From an uncultured Oligoflexales bacterium (GTDB taxonomy: Bacteria; Bdellovibrionota_B; Oligoflexia; Oligoflexales; JAPPIL01): DNA of 64,000 bases. The notes beneath the pieces were generated by a model, which ran no database searches, was not told the origin of the DNA, and worked only from the letters and a program-made list of their open reading frames with translations. Below, one piece after another: positions 16,440-26,446 of this stretch. The DNA lies in NCBI GenBank assembly GCA_958296095.1, contig OY282434.1:1952001-2016000 (forward strand), given 5' to 3'. The translations under genes and the position numbers were made by a program. Every line of letters begins with the position of its first letter. The stretch's first letter is position 1.

Positions 16440-16887
16440 CTTCGACCGCTTTCCGATCGCTAGCGGCGCTTATCTCACTGACGACCAGCTCCCGCGCCCG
16501 CTCAAGCATGCGTTTCTCGCCCCAGGATAGATCCTTGTCAGACTTAAGATAATGCAGGTCACGGTAGACCTCAGCGACATCGTTGACTGCTCCTGTGCGT
16601 AGCTTGTCGTTGTATTCCCGAAAACGCCGATTCCAGGTGGTCCGATTGATTTTCATTCTCGTCTTCAGAATATTGTAGATACCCTTGATGCCCTCGTCAG
16701 ACACCAAACCTCGCATGCCCGCCCGCGAACAGCCCGTAACGGGTACCATCAGGCGTGCGCCCGAAGAAACGATATGCAGCACGTAAAAATCCTGCTTCGA
16801 GCCCCCGATGTCACGCGACTCTACACTTTTGACTACCCCCACACCGTGCGCGGGGAAGACTGCCTTATCACCAACCTTGAATTCCAT
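16399..16887 (-). CDS. CarD/CdnL family RNA polymerase-binding regulator
   Basis: A 162-residue protein with an N-terminal RNAP-interaction domain (FKVGDKAVFPAHGVGVV) and a helical C-terminal DNA-binding domain (TTWNRRFREYNDKLRTG, then DLHYLKSDKDLSWGEKRML). This matches CdnL/CarD factors that stabilise open promoter complexes, including at rRNA promoters, in Myxococcus, mycobacteria and relatives. An AGGAGGCGATGG context supports the ATG. A short glutamate-rich tail (VEVEEEIDQVL) extends the C-terminus. It is first gene of a likely operon with the reductase and ketoacyl synthase, an unexpected partnership. Confidence 0.93.
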   Translation of the reverse strand: MEFKVGDKAVFPAHGVGVVKSVESRDIGGSKQDFYVLHIVSSGARLMVPVTGCSRAGMRGLVSDEGIKGIYNILKTRMKINRTTWNRRFREYNDKLRTGAVNDVAEVYRDLHYLKSDKDLSWGEKRMLERARELVVSEISAASDRKAVEVEEEIDQVLLQQA

Positions 16888-17046
16888 CGCCTCCTGCCTC
16901 CGAAATTACACCGTCACTAAAAACAGGAACGCAAAAAACATCGCACACCACACTATTTCGCAGCTACCTATTGTAACATCTTTTCATAAAAAGTCAAGCA
17001 GGGGTTTGTGTCCTGTAACACGAAACACATTTTTTTGTGAACACTC

Positions 17047-17073
17047 ACTTGGAATTCAATACATTACAGTGAA
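17047..17073 (+). repeat. Fragment of the left arm of TIR elements A/B
   Basis: In the 316-base gap between carD and rpsO, 27 bases beginning ACTTGGAATT match 5047-5073 in the left arm of element A with two differences. It looks like a remnant of an older insertion. The rest of the gap shows no gene; it must contain the divergent promoters of carD and rpsO. Confidence 0.5.
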
Positions 17074-17203
17074 GCTAAACAGCCGCCGAGCTTGAGGGAA
17101 AGTGGGCGGGGTGGTTTTTTCCAAACTATCGTGCAGTATGGCTTGCTTTTTGGCTATGAGGTTGTTAGGTTTCGCCCCGTCTTGGTGAAAGGACGAACGT
17201 GGC

Positions 17204-17473
17204 ATGGCTCTATCAGGAGAGGACAGAGGCTCTATCATTACCAAGTTTCGGTCGCAGGCAGGCGATACGGCTTCGCCCGCGGTGCAGATAGCACTTCTGA
17301 CGGCGAGGTTGCAGTATCTCAACGAGCATTTCAAGGCACATGCTGGTGATCATCATTCCCGCAGGGGGCTGTTGAAGATGGTTGGCAAACGACGGCGGTT
17401 GTTGGCTTATCTGCGTCGCACGGACGGGGAGCGTTATCGTCGTGTGCTGTCCGAGCTGGGTTTGCGCAAGTAG
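17204..17473 (+). CDS. rpsO: Small ribosomal subunit protein uS15
   Basis: An 89-residue ribosomal protein that binds the central domain of 16S rRNA. The family signature is complete: [39 protein letters not shown] and a C-terminal [11 protein letters not shown]. The ATG at 17204 gives the canonical 89-residue length. pnp follows 83 bases downstream on the same strand, the widespread rpsO-pnp arrangement, where S15 and PNPase levels are often linked post-transcriptionally. Confidence 0.97.
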   Translation: MALSGEDRGSIITKFRSQAGDTASPAVQIALLTARLQYLNEHFKAHAGDHHSRRGLLKMVGKRRRLLAYLRRTDGERYRRVLSELGLRK

Positions 17474-17556
17474 TGGCCGCGCCGCGTGTCCCGAACACGC
17501 ATCTTAACTAGTGATGATTATCCCCACAGTTGGCAAATATCTACGGAGGTTCTCAG

Positions 17557-19638
17557 GTGTCTAGTATTATTGAAAAAATAGAGGTCGGTGGACGGCAGAT
17601 CGACATTGAAGCGCAGAAGTTCGCACGGCTGGCAGACGGTGCTGTGATGGTCACTGGTGGCAACACGCAGGTGCTAGTCACGGTCTGTGGCGAGGACGAA
17701 GATGCGGATAATGATTTCTTCCCCCTGACGGTTGACTATATCGAAAAATACTATGCCGCGGGTCGCATTCCTGGTGGCTACAACAAGCGTGAAGCGCGAC
17801 CCTCGTCGCTGGAGATGGTGACGGCACGAGTCATCGATCGCACGCTGCGTCCCAATTTCCCTAAGGGCTACAGGCGTAACACGCAGGTCATCTGCACGGT
17901 ATTGTCGTTTGATCCCGAATACGACCCCGCGGTGCTGTCGCTGCTCGGTGCGAGCTCAGCCTTGACCATTAGCCATCTGCCGTTCCTTGAACCAGTGGCT
18001 GCTCTGCGCGTCGGCGTAAATGCGGCGGGTGAGTTCAGTGCCTTTCCTAACGAGGAGGAGCTGAAGACACTTGACCTCTTCCTGTCGGCTAAAGAGAAGG
18101 CACTGGTGATGGTGGAAGCTGCCGCTAATTTTCTTAACGAGCAGAAAATTGTGGCCGCGATAGATTTTGGCCATAGCACTCTGCAACCGATGTTGGCGGC
18201 CCAGCAACGTTTGCGTGAACGCTGTGGCAAGGACAAGCAGAAGTTCGTTGCCAAGGAAATTGATGCCCAGCTGAGGGAAGAAATCAAAAGCCAGCACCTC
18301 GATGCCATTGCTACGGCCCTGCAGGTCAAGGAAAAGACTGCGCGGCGCAAGAAACTCAAAATGGTCAAGAAGAACATTATCGCTGCTTACGAGGAGAGTG
18401 ATCGCACCCGCGAGGCCACGGAAGTTTACGAGGAGCTGGTCTATGAGCATGTGCGCGGTTTGATTTTGCGGGAAAAGACCCGCATTGATGGACGCGGCCC
18501 CACTGACATTCGACCGCTCAGCTGCGAGGTTGGCGTGTTGAAAGCACCCCACGGTTCGGCCCTGTTCACCCGCGGTGAAACACAAGCACTGGCAACCGTG
18601 ACCCTTGGTTCTGGCGATGACGAACAGCGCTACGAAACGCTCAGCTCACAAAACAGCAGCCGTCACTTCATGCTGCACTACAACTTCCCTCCTTTTAGTG
18701 TGGGCGAGACACGCCGCTTGATGGGACTCAGTCGCCGCGAGATTGGGCATGGCTATCTCGCTGAGCGTGCCATCTCGCACGTTATCCCTGAGCAAAGCGA
18801 TTTCGGCTACACCATCAGGGTTGTTTCGGATGTGCTCGAATCGAACGGCAGTTCGTCGATGGCTTCCGTCTGTGCGGCCACGATGGCACTGCTGTGTGCA
18901 GGCGTGCCGATTAAGCGTCATGTCGCAGGGGTGGCGATGGGGTTGGTCAGTGGCGGTAACGAGCCTGTGGTGCTGTCTGACATTCTCGGCGACGAAGACC
19001 ATCTTGGCGATATGGATTTCAAAGTCTGTGGTGATGAAGAAGGCATAAGTGCCCTGCAAATGGACATCAAGGTCGCGGGGCTCGCCCAAGAGACGTTGAG
19101 CAAAGCGCTCGAACAGGCACGACAAGGACGCTTGACCATTTTGCGCAAACTGCAGGAAACAATTGGCAAGCCGCACGATCTGCCGCTGAACGCACCACGT
19201 ATCATCTCCATCAAAATCAGCGAGACTAAAATTCGTGACCTCATCGGCCCTGGTGGTAAGATGATCAAAAGGCTTACCGCTGAAACTGGCACCAAAATCG
19301 ACATTGAAGATAACGGCGTGGTCAGAGTTGCCTCGCCTGACCTTGCTCGTGCCGAAGCTGCGAAAGCAATGATCCTAGCCATCGCTACCGACCCTGAAAT
19401 CGGCAGTGTGCATCTCGGCCTAGTGAAAAAAACCACTGAGTTCGGGGCCTTCATCGAAATTAAACCGGGAGTTGAAGGCTTGTGCCACATCTCCCAACTC
19501 GAAGACCGCCGCGTCGAGAAGGTTACCGACGTGCTCAAAGAAGGTGACGAGGTGATGGTCAAGGTAATCGAGATCGACCGTCAAGGACGCTTAAAACTCA
19601 GCCGCAAAGAAGCCTTTGGGCAAAGCCCCGTGTCTTAA
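17557..19638 (+). CDS. pnp: Polyribonucleotide nucleotidyltransferase (PNPase)
   Basis: Phosphorolytic 3'-5' exoribonuclease, component of mRNA turnover. The start chosen is the GTG at 17557, eight bases after GGAGG (17544-17548); an upstream TTG at 17530 is less likely. About 693 residues. Two RNase PH domains are seen (VMVTGGNTQVLVTVCG; LFTRGETQALATVTLG with SSMASVCAATMALL), a KH domain (IRDLIGPGGKMIKRL) and a C-terminal S1 domain (GLVKKTTEFGAFIEIKPGVE). Full length for the family. Confidence 0.97.
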   Translation: MSSIIEKIEVGGRQIDIEAQKFARLADGAVMVTGGNTQVLVTVCGEDEDADNDFFPLTVDYIEKYYAAGRIPGGYNKREARPSSLEMVTARVIDRTLRPNFPKGYRRNTQVICTVLSFDPEYDPAVLSLLGASSALTISHLPFLEPVAALRVGVNAAGEFSAFPNEEELKTLDLFLSAKEKALVMVEAAANFLNEQKIVAAIDFGHSTLQPMLAAQQRLRERCGKDKQKFVAKEIDAQLREEIKSQHLDAIATALQVKEKTARRKKLKMVKKNIIAAYEESDRTREATEVYEELVYEHVRGLILREKTRIDGRGPTDIRPLSCEVGVLKAPHGSALFTRGETQALATVTLGSGDDEQRYETLSSQNSSRHFMLHYNFPPFSVGETRRLMGLSRREIGHGYLAERAISHVIPEQSDFGYTIRVVSDVLESNGSSSMASVCAATMALLCAGVPIKRHVAGVAMGLVSGGNEPVVLSDILGDEDHLGDMDFKVCGDEEGISALQMDIKVAGLAQETLSKALEQARQGRLTILRKLQETIGKPHDLPLNAPRIISIKISETKIRDLIGPGGKMIKRLTAETGTKIDIEDNGVVRVASPDLARAEAAKAMILAIATDPEIGSVHLGLVKKTTEFGAFIEIKPGVEGLCHISQLEDRRVEKVTDVLKEGDEVMVKVIEIDRQGRLKLSRKEAFGQSPVS

Positions 19639-19740
19639 TACTTCGTCTGTCTGCAAGCATGCTTGCGATGAGCTGAGACGCGGGCAAGCCCAGTTCGGCT
19701 CGCCAGGAAACATCTCCGCGCTTGGTGAAGAGGGCTGTGT

Positions 19741-22700
19741 ATGCGGCATGGCGGTGAGCAGCGAAACATGGGCACACCACAGGACCCCTATCACAGCTGG
19801 ATTGTCAGTGCCGCCGCGGGGTCGGGCAAGACGTGGCAGCTGAGCCGCCGGTTTTTGTTTTTGGTCGGGGCACATGCCGCGCCGAGTGAAATTTTAACGG
19901 TCACCTTCACGCGCAAGGCGGCGGCGGAGATGCGGGCACGGGTTATAGCTTGTGCTGCCGAGCTCGCGGTCGATAAGCAGGCACAGCGAGAATTCGATCG
20001 TGCGCTCAGCGATTATCACAAAAATTTTAGCAGCCAGGCAAATCAGCCTGTGCGTCCACCGCTAGCCGCGCCGCAGGTTAGTTCCACCATTCTCAGTCAG
20101 TCGCAGAAACTCAACATCGCCACTATCCACAGCGTATGCAGTGGATGGCTATCGAGCCTTGCAGGGCAAGGATTTGCGGGTATTCCCCTGCCGTTTAAAA
20201 TTATCACCGACGCGGAGGAAACGGACGTGCAGGAACGCAGTTGGCAACGACTGTGGCAGACATTGCCTGCCTGCGCGCAACAAACCGTGCGAGAAGAAGG
20301 TGTTGCCAGTGTGCGCCGCAACATCGGGGTACTGCATAACTTCGGTCTGCCCCAGCCGCGTCGGCAAGCACTCAACCTCCCCGCGGCACCGTCGTGGGCC
20401 GTGTTGGCGCGACAACTCGCCGCGCTGCCAGGTTTTGCCAGCTGTGCCGCGGCTACGACGCAGGCTGAACTGCAGCAGATCGGTGTGTTGAAGGGGAAAA
20501 AAATCAACCGTGCTCTGCTCACTGCGGCGCAAAAAAAACAACTTCAGCCACGACTACAAGCGCTCGAGGCTGAGCTGCAGGCTCAGCGGCAGGCGGACCT
20601 AGTTGTGCATCTCAATGCTCGCGGCAAAACATACTTCTCTCTGTGGCAACGTTGGCGGGAAATATATCGAGAGCTAAAAAAGACACGGCGGGTGCTCGAT
20701 TTTCAGGACTTGACCACCATGGTGCGGGAACTGCTAACCCGTGATGCAGGCCTGTTGTTTTTCTTGCAACAGCGTATCGCCCATCTCTTGCTCGATGAGT
20801 TCCAAGATACCAGCGAGCAGCAGTGGGATATTTTTCACCAGCTGAGCTGCGAGTTGCTGGCTGGTGAAAATTGTGTGGCGGCACGACAAGGCTTGCAGGC
20901 AACGGTGTTTATCGTCGGCGATCCCAAGCAATCGATCTATGGCTTTCGCGGTGCTAAAGCACAGATTATGCACACGGCCACAGCTGATTTGGATAAATTT
21001 AAGCCGCGGCCTCATCCGTTGACGGTCAATTATCGTTCGGCCGCCCACTTGCTTAAATTTTTCAACGCCGTCTTCCCCGCGCTTGACCTGCCTGACTTCC
21101 ATCAACATCAGCCAGCGAAAGACGCACAGCAGGTGCATGATTATGGCACGGTTACCCTGGCCCTGCTGAGCACCACAGAGGTCGAAAAAGAAGCGGAATA
21201 TGTTGCCTGCCACATCGCCCAAGCGTTGCGGGACAAGCCGCATTTGCAAGCCAGCGACATCTGCATTTTGTATCGCAATGGCACGCACGCGGAGGTTTTT
21301 CGTGCCGCGCTGTCGAGAGCAGGCCTCAGCAGTTTTCGCCACGAGGAACAGGGGTTCTTCAAAGCCCAGACCAGCCAAGACTTATTGGCCTTATGCAAAT
21401 GGTTGGCGTTGCCGCAAGACCAGCAAGCACTGCTGACGGTGTTGCGCAGCCCCCTGTGTGCCATCCCCGCGCAGGAAGTGCTGCATGTCTATGCGCAGCA
21501 GCAGGCGCAGGCGCGAGCTTATTGCAGCAGCCACATTTTGCGGGCACTTGCTGTGCGTTACCCACAACCGATACAGGCGTTGCAAGACATTCGCAGGTTG
21601 TGCAACAAAACCACGCCGTGCCGCTTACTGCTGTACGCCTTGCACCATCTCGGTGCATTACCGCGCTACCGAGACCACGGGGGTGAATTCATCGGCCAGC
21701 AGGCGCAACAGAACATTACCCGCTGCATCGATTTACTTGCCGCGGCGGAGCGTGAAGGTTGCCACACTCTTGCAGCGTTGCACGTGCGGCTCACCACACA
21801 GGCACAGCACGACAGCATTGGCAGTGCGGTGGCACGTGCTGATGCGGTGACGTTGATGACCATCCATAAAGCCAAGGGCTTGCAGTTTAAGTATGTTGTC
21901 CTAGTGCAGGCGCAGGGAAAATGGGCAAAGCGAGACAGCTACTGGCTGAAAACAGATGACAGTGTGATTTACAGCGGCAAAACAAACATGCGTCCTCAAG
22001 ATGGCCAACTCGACGCGCTCTACGCTACCAGCGACAAAGACGACGCGGCTGAATCGTTGCGCTTGTTGTATGTGGCTTTGACACGCGCCGAGCATTATCT
22101 GCTCGTCTGTGGCAGCACGCCGAAACGTGGTAAGGGGCATGGTTTCTTGCCGCGCATTGTCGCGGCGGTGAAAGCTAGCGACCTGTCGTGGCAAAATGGG
22201 CAAGCTGATGATGACGAGATAATTACTCTGTGTGGCACAGCTGACCCGCCCGCGGTAGCAGCAACCAATACCGTGCCACTGCCTGCGCTTTCCACGGCAC
22301 GCCTACATAGTGATAGTCTGCAGCAAGAGGTGCGAATTTTGTTGCCGCATCAGAGGCGGGCGGTGCGCGAGGCCGCGCCTGAAAAAATTTCACCCGCGGC
22401 ACGGGTGTATGGTATCTACCTGCACAAGGCACTTGAACAGCAGGTCAAGCAAGCCCCGCCGCCGACGCGCAGTTACTGGGACAAGTTAGCGGTGGAACTC
22501 GGCGACGACCGCGAGAGCATGTGGCACAAGGCTGAGCGCACGCGACAAAAATTGCTGGCCGCGCCTGTGTGGCAAAACTTGTGGCCCGATGCTTTGTGGA
22601 GCAAGGCGGAAATGCCCATCGTCTGCCTCGATGACGGCTTGTTGATTAACGGGGTCATCGACTTGCTCATCTGTTATCCACAGCAACGTCTCCAGCTGAT

Positions 22701-22851
22701 CGATTACAAGACAGGCGCGCGGCGGGACGATCTCAGTGCCTATCGGCATCAGCTTGCCACCTACTGCCGAGCAGTGCATAAACTACATCCCGACCACACG
22801 ATAACGGCGGCCCTGCTGTTTACGGACGATTGCCAGCTAGTGCCTGTGTAG
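19741..22851 (+). CDS. AddA/RecB-type UvrD-like helicase-nuclease
   Basis: Superfamily 1A helicase of 1036 residues with a C-terminal nuclease domain, as in AddA of the AddAB double-strand-break repair complex. Motifs in order: Walker A AAAGSGKT (about residues 24-31), TVTFTRKAAAEM, motif II LLLDEFQDTSEQQW, motif III GDPKQSIYGFRGA, motif V TIHKAKGLQFKYVV, motif VI LRLLYVALTRAEHY. Near residue 970 the RecB-like nuclease begins, with GVIDLLI and LIDYKTG providing the PD-(D/E)XK residues. No addB gene is adjacent, so its partner is elsewhere or it acts alone. An alternative ATG at 19768 gives a slightly shorter protein. A palindrome GCAAGCATGCTTGC lies in the gap after pnp. Confidence 0.9.
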   Translation: MRHGGEQRNMGTPQDPYHSWIVSAAAGSGKTWQLSRRFLFLVGAHAAPSEILTVTFTRKAAAEMRARVIACAAELAVDKQAQREFDRALSDYHKNFSSQANQPVRPPLAAPQVSSTILSQSQKLNIATIHSVCSGWLSSLAGQGFAGIPLPFKIITDAEETDVQERSWQRLWQTLPACAQQTVREEGVASVRRNIGVLHNFGLPQPRRQALNLPAAPSWAVLARQLAALPGFASCAAATTQAELQQIGVLKGKKINRALLTAAQKKQLQPRLQALEAELQAQRQADLVVHLNARGKTYFSLWQRWREIYRELKKTRRVLDFQDLTTMVRELLTRDAGLLFFLQQRIAHLLLDEFQDTSEQQWDIFHQLSCELLAGENCVAARQGLQATVFIVGDPKQSIYGFRGAKAQIMHTATADLDKFKPRPHPLTVNYRSAAHLLKFFNAVFPALDLPDFHQHQPAKDAQQVHDYGTVTLALLSTTEVEKEAEYVACHIAQALRDKPHLQASDICILYRNGTHAEVFRAALSRAGLSSFRHEEQGFFKAQTSQDLLALCKWLALPQDQQALLTVLRSPLCAIPAQEVLHVYAQQQAQARAYCSSHILRALAVRYPQPIQALQDIRRLCNKTTPCRLLLYALHHLGALPRYRDHGGEFIGQQAQQNITRCIDLLAAAEREGCHTLAALHVRLTTQAQHDSIGSAVARADAVTLMTIHKAKGLQFKYVVLVQAQGKWAKRDSYWLKTDDSVIYSGKTNMRPQDGQLDALYATSDKDDAAESLRLLYVALTRAEHYLLVCGSTPKRGKGHGFLPRIVAAVKASDLSWQNGQADDDEIITLCGTADPPAVAATNTVPLPALSTARLHSDSLQQEVRILLPHQRRAVREAAPEKISPAARVYGIYLHKALEQQVKQAPPPTRSYWDKLAVELGDDRESMWHKAERTRQKLLAAPVWQNLWPDALWSKAEMPIVCLDDGLLINGVIDLLICYPQQRLQLIDYKTGARRDDLSAYRHQLATYCRAVHKLHPDHTITAALLFTDDCQLVPV

Positions 22852-22892
22852 CAAATTGTTCGTGCCTGCTGTAGATGCGATTGAGGTGAATC

Positions 22893-25100
22893 CTAGCGCA
22901 CAGGCAAGCGCTTTAACCTGTGCTTGAGTGTCTGTAGCAACTGTGGTCTCACCCCTTCGTTGATCGACCGTAGCAAAGCCAGATGCTCGGATGTCAAACT
23001 GACCTGTTGATGTAGGTCGAGCAGTTTTCCTAGGGCGGCACTGTTGTCGCTGTATTGGACGGTAAAGTTGATATGCCCCTCTAGTTCCGCGGCTAGCTTG
23101 TTCGCCGACTCCAGCCTATCGAGATCATCTGCGGCAAAAATCTCGTCCATAGTGCTGTAGCCAAGAACGTCGTCCTCAATCAAGGCCTGCAAAGTCTCGT
23201 GATGCTCTGCAAACAGTTTGCGGCTATCGTGCAAAATCGACCACTCGACCAGGTTGAGAGACTGTCCTGCGAACACTGGCAACTGCCGGGCAACGCGTGC
23301 GGCATCGGAAATGTACAAAGGATGCGCATCGTGTCCGAGTAAGAAGCCCGTGTCAATCTCGACCATGCGTCTATCGATGATTTTTTCTTCAGCATGCATC
23401 CCTTCTTCGCCCCAAATGCTCGGTAGCGTGAGCGTCACTTTCTCCGCGTGAATGTCAAACTGTCCTAGCACGGCATCGACCAGTCGCTTAGCCTGTCGCA
23501 CACTCCTGCTATAGTTTATGATGAAGGGCAGGGGATTTTCCGCGTCGAAACTCGCCCAAGGACTGTCTGCAGGCAAAGCCCGTTTACCCTGCTTCTCTCC
23601 TCTCTCGGAGGCGGGTAAGGTGCTATGCATCAGCGCAACAATACTAGTCCTATGACCCGCCCACATCATGGCCAGCAAGATGTCTTTGTCCAGATACCTA
23701 CGAACGAGTTGTGGCGTGTTGATTTTTTCAGCATACACGTCTAGCAGGCTAGCTTTAAAATTTAGCAACCCTTCCCCCTCCAGATCCATCGTGCGGTGGA
23801 TTCGTAACTGGTGCCTCGATGCGAGTAGGGTGTAGAACTCACTTAAACTTGGGTAGCCTGCCTGCGCGTAAATTGCTGCTAGCTCCTGACGGGCGGCCTG
23901 GTTGTGGGCATCAAGTGCTACCGCCTCCCGCAGTTTGAACAACGCCTCTTGTGGTGCGACCTCCGCCGAGTTGCGTAAACGCACAGCTTCCTCGTAGAGC
24001 TGTTGCGCTTCGGTAGTGAAATCATACGTGCGGGGCTCTCTGATCAGTTGTGCCACACGTTGCTTACTACTTCCTGCCTGTTGGGCAATGCGATGTGCGA
24101 CCCGCAGTAATTTATAGTGGTTCAATATGCCACTGCTGGTGTTGCCGCTGATCGTTGTGGGGGTAGAAGTTGCCTGCAACAGGTGCACGATCAGAGTGCG
24201 GAACTCGCTCAGCGCGATAATCGCCCGGACATCCGAGGCAACGATCGGTTCAATCGTGAGACTTGTGATCGCGGTGGGAGGCAGAATTGCAAACATGTCG
24301 GCGAGCGCCGCGGTGACCAGCGGGGCTGAGTAGCTCGTGCCATGACGACGGCTACCGTCGAGGAACAGGTGTTCGCCAGGCGCGTAGATGTGGGCATCAC
24401 TGGAGTAGTGGCCTATCCTACCACGAGGATCGCTAGCACCAGCCGAGATTGGCGTGCGACCTGCTATGATAGATTCGCCCCTCCGCTCCAGAGGGTTGTT
24501 GCCAGCCGAGGCAACGATAGTCGTGTAGCCAGGGAGTGCATAGCGCAAGCCCGGAGCAGTCGCGACATCGAGCGAGACGTTGAGAACGTCAGGTCTGCTG
24601 CCATGAATACCCCGTTGCGCAATCCCGCCAGTGTTGTTGGTTGCGAAAAAATCTTCGTGGTTGATCAAAAAATTTAGTTTGCCAAAAACGCTAACCCCAA
24701 ACGGAGGTGTGCCTACCGCGAGACTAGTGACATAGAAACCATGCTGATCAAGTCGCGTCGTGGCAGTGCTCGCGGCAAGTTCCTCCCCCAGTTCCTGGCC
24801 AACTCGCATGACGGAAGCATCCTGTAAAGCTTCGTAAGAGATTGCTCCACCTTCGTCGTGAAAGACATCCCAAACACCGACAACTGGTAGGTAAAAAGCA
24901 TAGCCCTCCGCCTCTAAACGAGCCAACCAGCGACGTGCCTCAGGCGTGAACACGGCCTCCTGCCCCCAAAAACGCGGCAACTGCCCAAAGCCCTGCACCT
25001 CAAAATCATCATAGTGCTTCCCATGTAGATCAGGCAACGTATTCGCCTGCACCAGATCGGCTGCCAGGACAAAGACTGCTATAACAATTGTATACTTCAT
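22893..25100 (-). CDS. Secreted subtilisin-like (S8) serine protease with long C-terminal region
   Basis: About 735 residues from the second ATG (MKYTIVIAV), which gives a clean signal peptide ending near QAN. Subtilase residues are visible: D78 in VVGVWDVFHD, H120 in DQHGFYVTSLAVG, the oxyanion N201 in TIVASAGNN, and S256 in HGTSYSAPLVT. The catalytic domain ends near residue 290. The remaining ~440 residues include a helical, possibly TPR-like stretch (LRNSAEVAPQEALFKLREAV, about 370-420) and no recognised domain. Likely exported and acting outside the cytoplasm. The divergent His motif (HGFYV rather than HGTHV) makes activity probable but unproven. Confidence 0.8.
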   Translation of the reverse strand: MKYTIVIAVFVLAADLVQANTLPDLHGKHYDDFEVQGFGQLPRFWGQEAVFTPEARRWLARLEAEGYAFYLPVVGVWDVFHDEGGAISYEALQDASVMRVGQELGEELAASTATTRLDQHGFYVTSLAVGTPPFGVSVFGKLNFLINHEDFFATNNTGGIAQRGIHGSRPDVLNVSLDVATAPGLRYALPGYTTIVASAGNNPLERRGESIIAGRTPISAGASDPRGRIGHYSSDAHIYAPGEHLFLDGSRRHGTSYSAPLVTAALADMFAILPPTAITSLTIEPIVASDVRAIIALSEFRTLIVHLLQATSTPTTISGNTSSGILNHYKLLRVAHRIAQQAGSSKQRVAQLIREPRTYDFTTEAQQLYEEAVRLRNSAEVAPQEALFKLREAVALDAHNQAARQELAAIYAQAGYPSLSEFYTLLASRHQLRIHRTMDLEGEGLLNFKASLLDVYAEKINTPQLVRRYLDKDILLAMMWAGHRTSIVALMHSTLPASERGEKQGKRALPADSPWASFDAENPLPFIINYSRSVRQAKRLVDAVLGQFDIHAEKVTLTLPSIWGEEGMHAEEKIIDRRMVEIDTGFLLGHDAHPLYISDAARVARQLPVFAGQSLNLVEWSILHDSRKLFAEHHETLQALIEDDVLGYSTMDEIFAADDLDRLESANKLAAELEGHINFTVQYSDNSAALGKLLDLHQQVSLTSEHLALLRSINEGVRPQLLQTLKHRLKRLPVR

Positions 25101-25197
25101 AAAAATCACATTAGAGGTGCAAGCACTACCGCACTACTATGCTAAAAGCAAGAGAGGTCTCCGTAGGTGATGATGTCAGCGAGACACGGACCATGAC

Positions 25198-26264
25198 TCA
25201 AAACAACGTCGGCTGGTTGTCAGCGTATAGTGGGCTGACACGAGAGCAGAGGGGACGCAAGGCCTCGCAGTAAGCTTTGGCGTAGTCGCCGAAGGTGAAG
25301 ATTTCTCGCGGCCGTACTCTGGTGACAATCTGCCTTAGCTCTGCACCGCTACAGGTGCGGCTGAGGTAGAAGTCCGCATCGGGTGGCGCGGTGACAGGCG
25401 GGGGTGGATAAGTGTCGTGAACATGAAAGGTCAGTGCGTCGATGTGGCACGGGCGATAATAGTTGGCTGGTGGACTGGGCATGATCAAGACTTCCCAGTC
25501 GTCTCGCTTTCTGTTGAACACCCGGTACTTGCCGAGCTCGATGGCAAAGCTCTGGTAACCACGGTTGACCGCAGCGATAATCGGATGCACGACCACCGCC
25601 TGTTGCTGAGCGGTGGCCAGTTCGGTAACTTCTTGTGCCGTGCCGATGCTGGCGCAGAAAATCTTAACACGTTGCCGCATTCCGACGAGCGCCGCGACCA
25701 AGCGCTCCCGCTCCTGCGTGCGATCTGGCAAGGCTTGGTGCAGATTGGCATGATGTGTGCCGAGAATTAGAGTGTCCGCCCTCTTCAGGCCCAGCGGCCG
25801 CACGTGCGGCACAGCTGCAGTCTGCAGCGCGGGGGCGTAGAGGATGGTCTTCTTCTGCCGCTCCACATGCAACATGGCACTGCCCACCATCGACCCCGAC
25901 GGCAGCAGTTCAAGGCGTAAATTACCGATCGAGAAGGGGCGGTTGTATTGACAAGTCAGGGCGTTAGTTTTTTTTTTCGTAGCACCTCGATGAGGTGAAC
26001 GGTCTCCTCGGTAGCGATGATGCGGCGCGCCCCTAGTGTCTTAAGGGCTGTCTTGGCTGAAGAGACGAAGGAAAGGTTGGCTTCGCCATAGACATCCAGC
26101 GACAGCACGGAGTCCCTGAGGTGCAAGCCCCCCTCCACAGGATTCACCCGCAATCGCGTCGCTCTCGCTCGCCGTGATGTCAGCCCTACTCCGGGCATCC
26201 GTTCTTCCCTCGTTGCCACGAACCATGGCGGCGGCACGGTAGCAGATGTTGATGCCGCGGTCAA
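25198..26264 (-). pseudogene. Degenerate metallo-beta-lactamase-fold exonuclease-like protein, frameshifted
   Basis: Two frames join into one protein. The first (25956-26264, likely start ATG 26198) holds GGLHLRDSVLSLDVYGEAN and ATEETVHLI; the second (25198-25890, readable back to about 25966) holds LELLPSGSMVGSAMLHV, TILYAPAL, ADTLILGTHH and QEVTEL. Together they follow the order of the mRNA 3'-end-processing / ligase-associated MBL exonuclease family. The break falls at a run of ten A on the coding strand; one extra A joins them. The metal ligands appear lost: the HxHxDH site corresponds to SSAKTA, and the later aspartate (YAGD-type) to YAPA. So it is either a pseudogene, a slippage-expressed pseudoenzyme, or a homopolymer error in a catalytically dead homologue. 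Confidence 0.55.
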
Positions 26265-26308
26265 GTTTAGAACGCGCTAAAAAATAAAATAAAATACTCT
26301 CACTCCCC

Positions 26309-26336
26309 TTGACAAACTCATGGGTGTGATTATGTT
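26309..26336 (+). promoter_or_regulatory. Sigma-70-like promoter for groESL
   Basis: TTGACA at 26309-26314 and TATGTT at 26331-26336, separated by 16 bases, 111 bases before the groES start. No CIRCE operator (TTAGCACTC inverted repeat) is seen nearby, so HrcA control is not supported. Confidence 0.6.
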
Positions 26337-26446
26337 CAGTTCTGTCGGGTAGCGTGCGGTTGTGGCATATCCCAGTGCGTTGCTCGCTGTCTTGGGCGGT
26401 GACAACACCGCAAGTTTCGCAATTTTTATACAGGAGGTTTTGTGCA

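Noticed and set aside
26280..26446. CIRCE operator upstream of groES
   Set aside because: No TTAGCACTC/GAGTGCTAA inverted repeat is present; only a sigma-70-like promoter is seen.
26354..26446. N-terminal extension of GroES
   Set aside because: GroES begins at [15 protein letters not shown] sits just before the ATG at 26447 and the promoter lies upstream.
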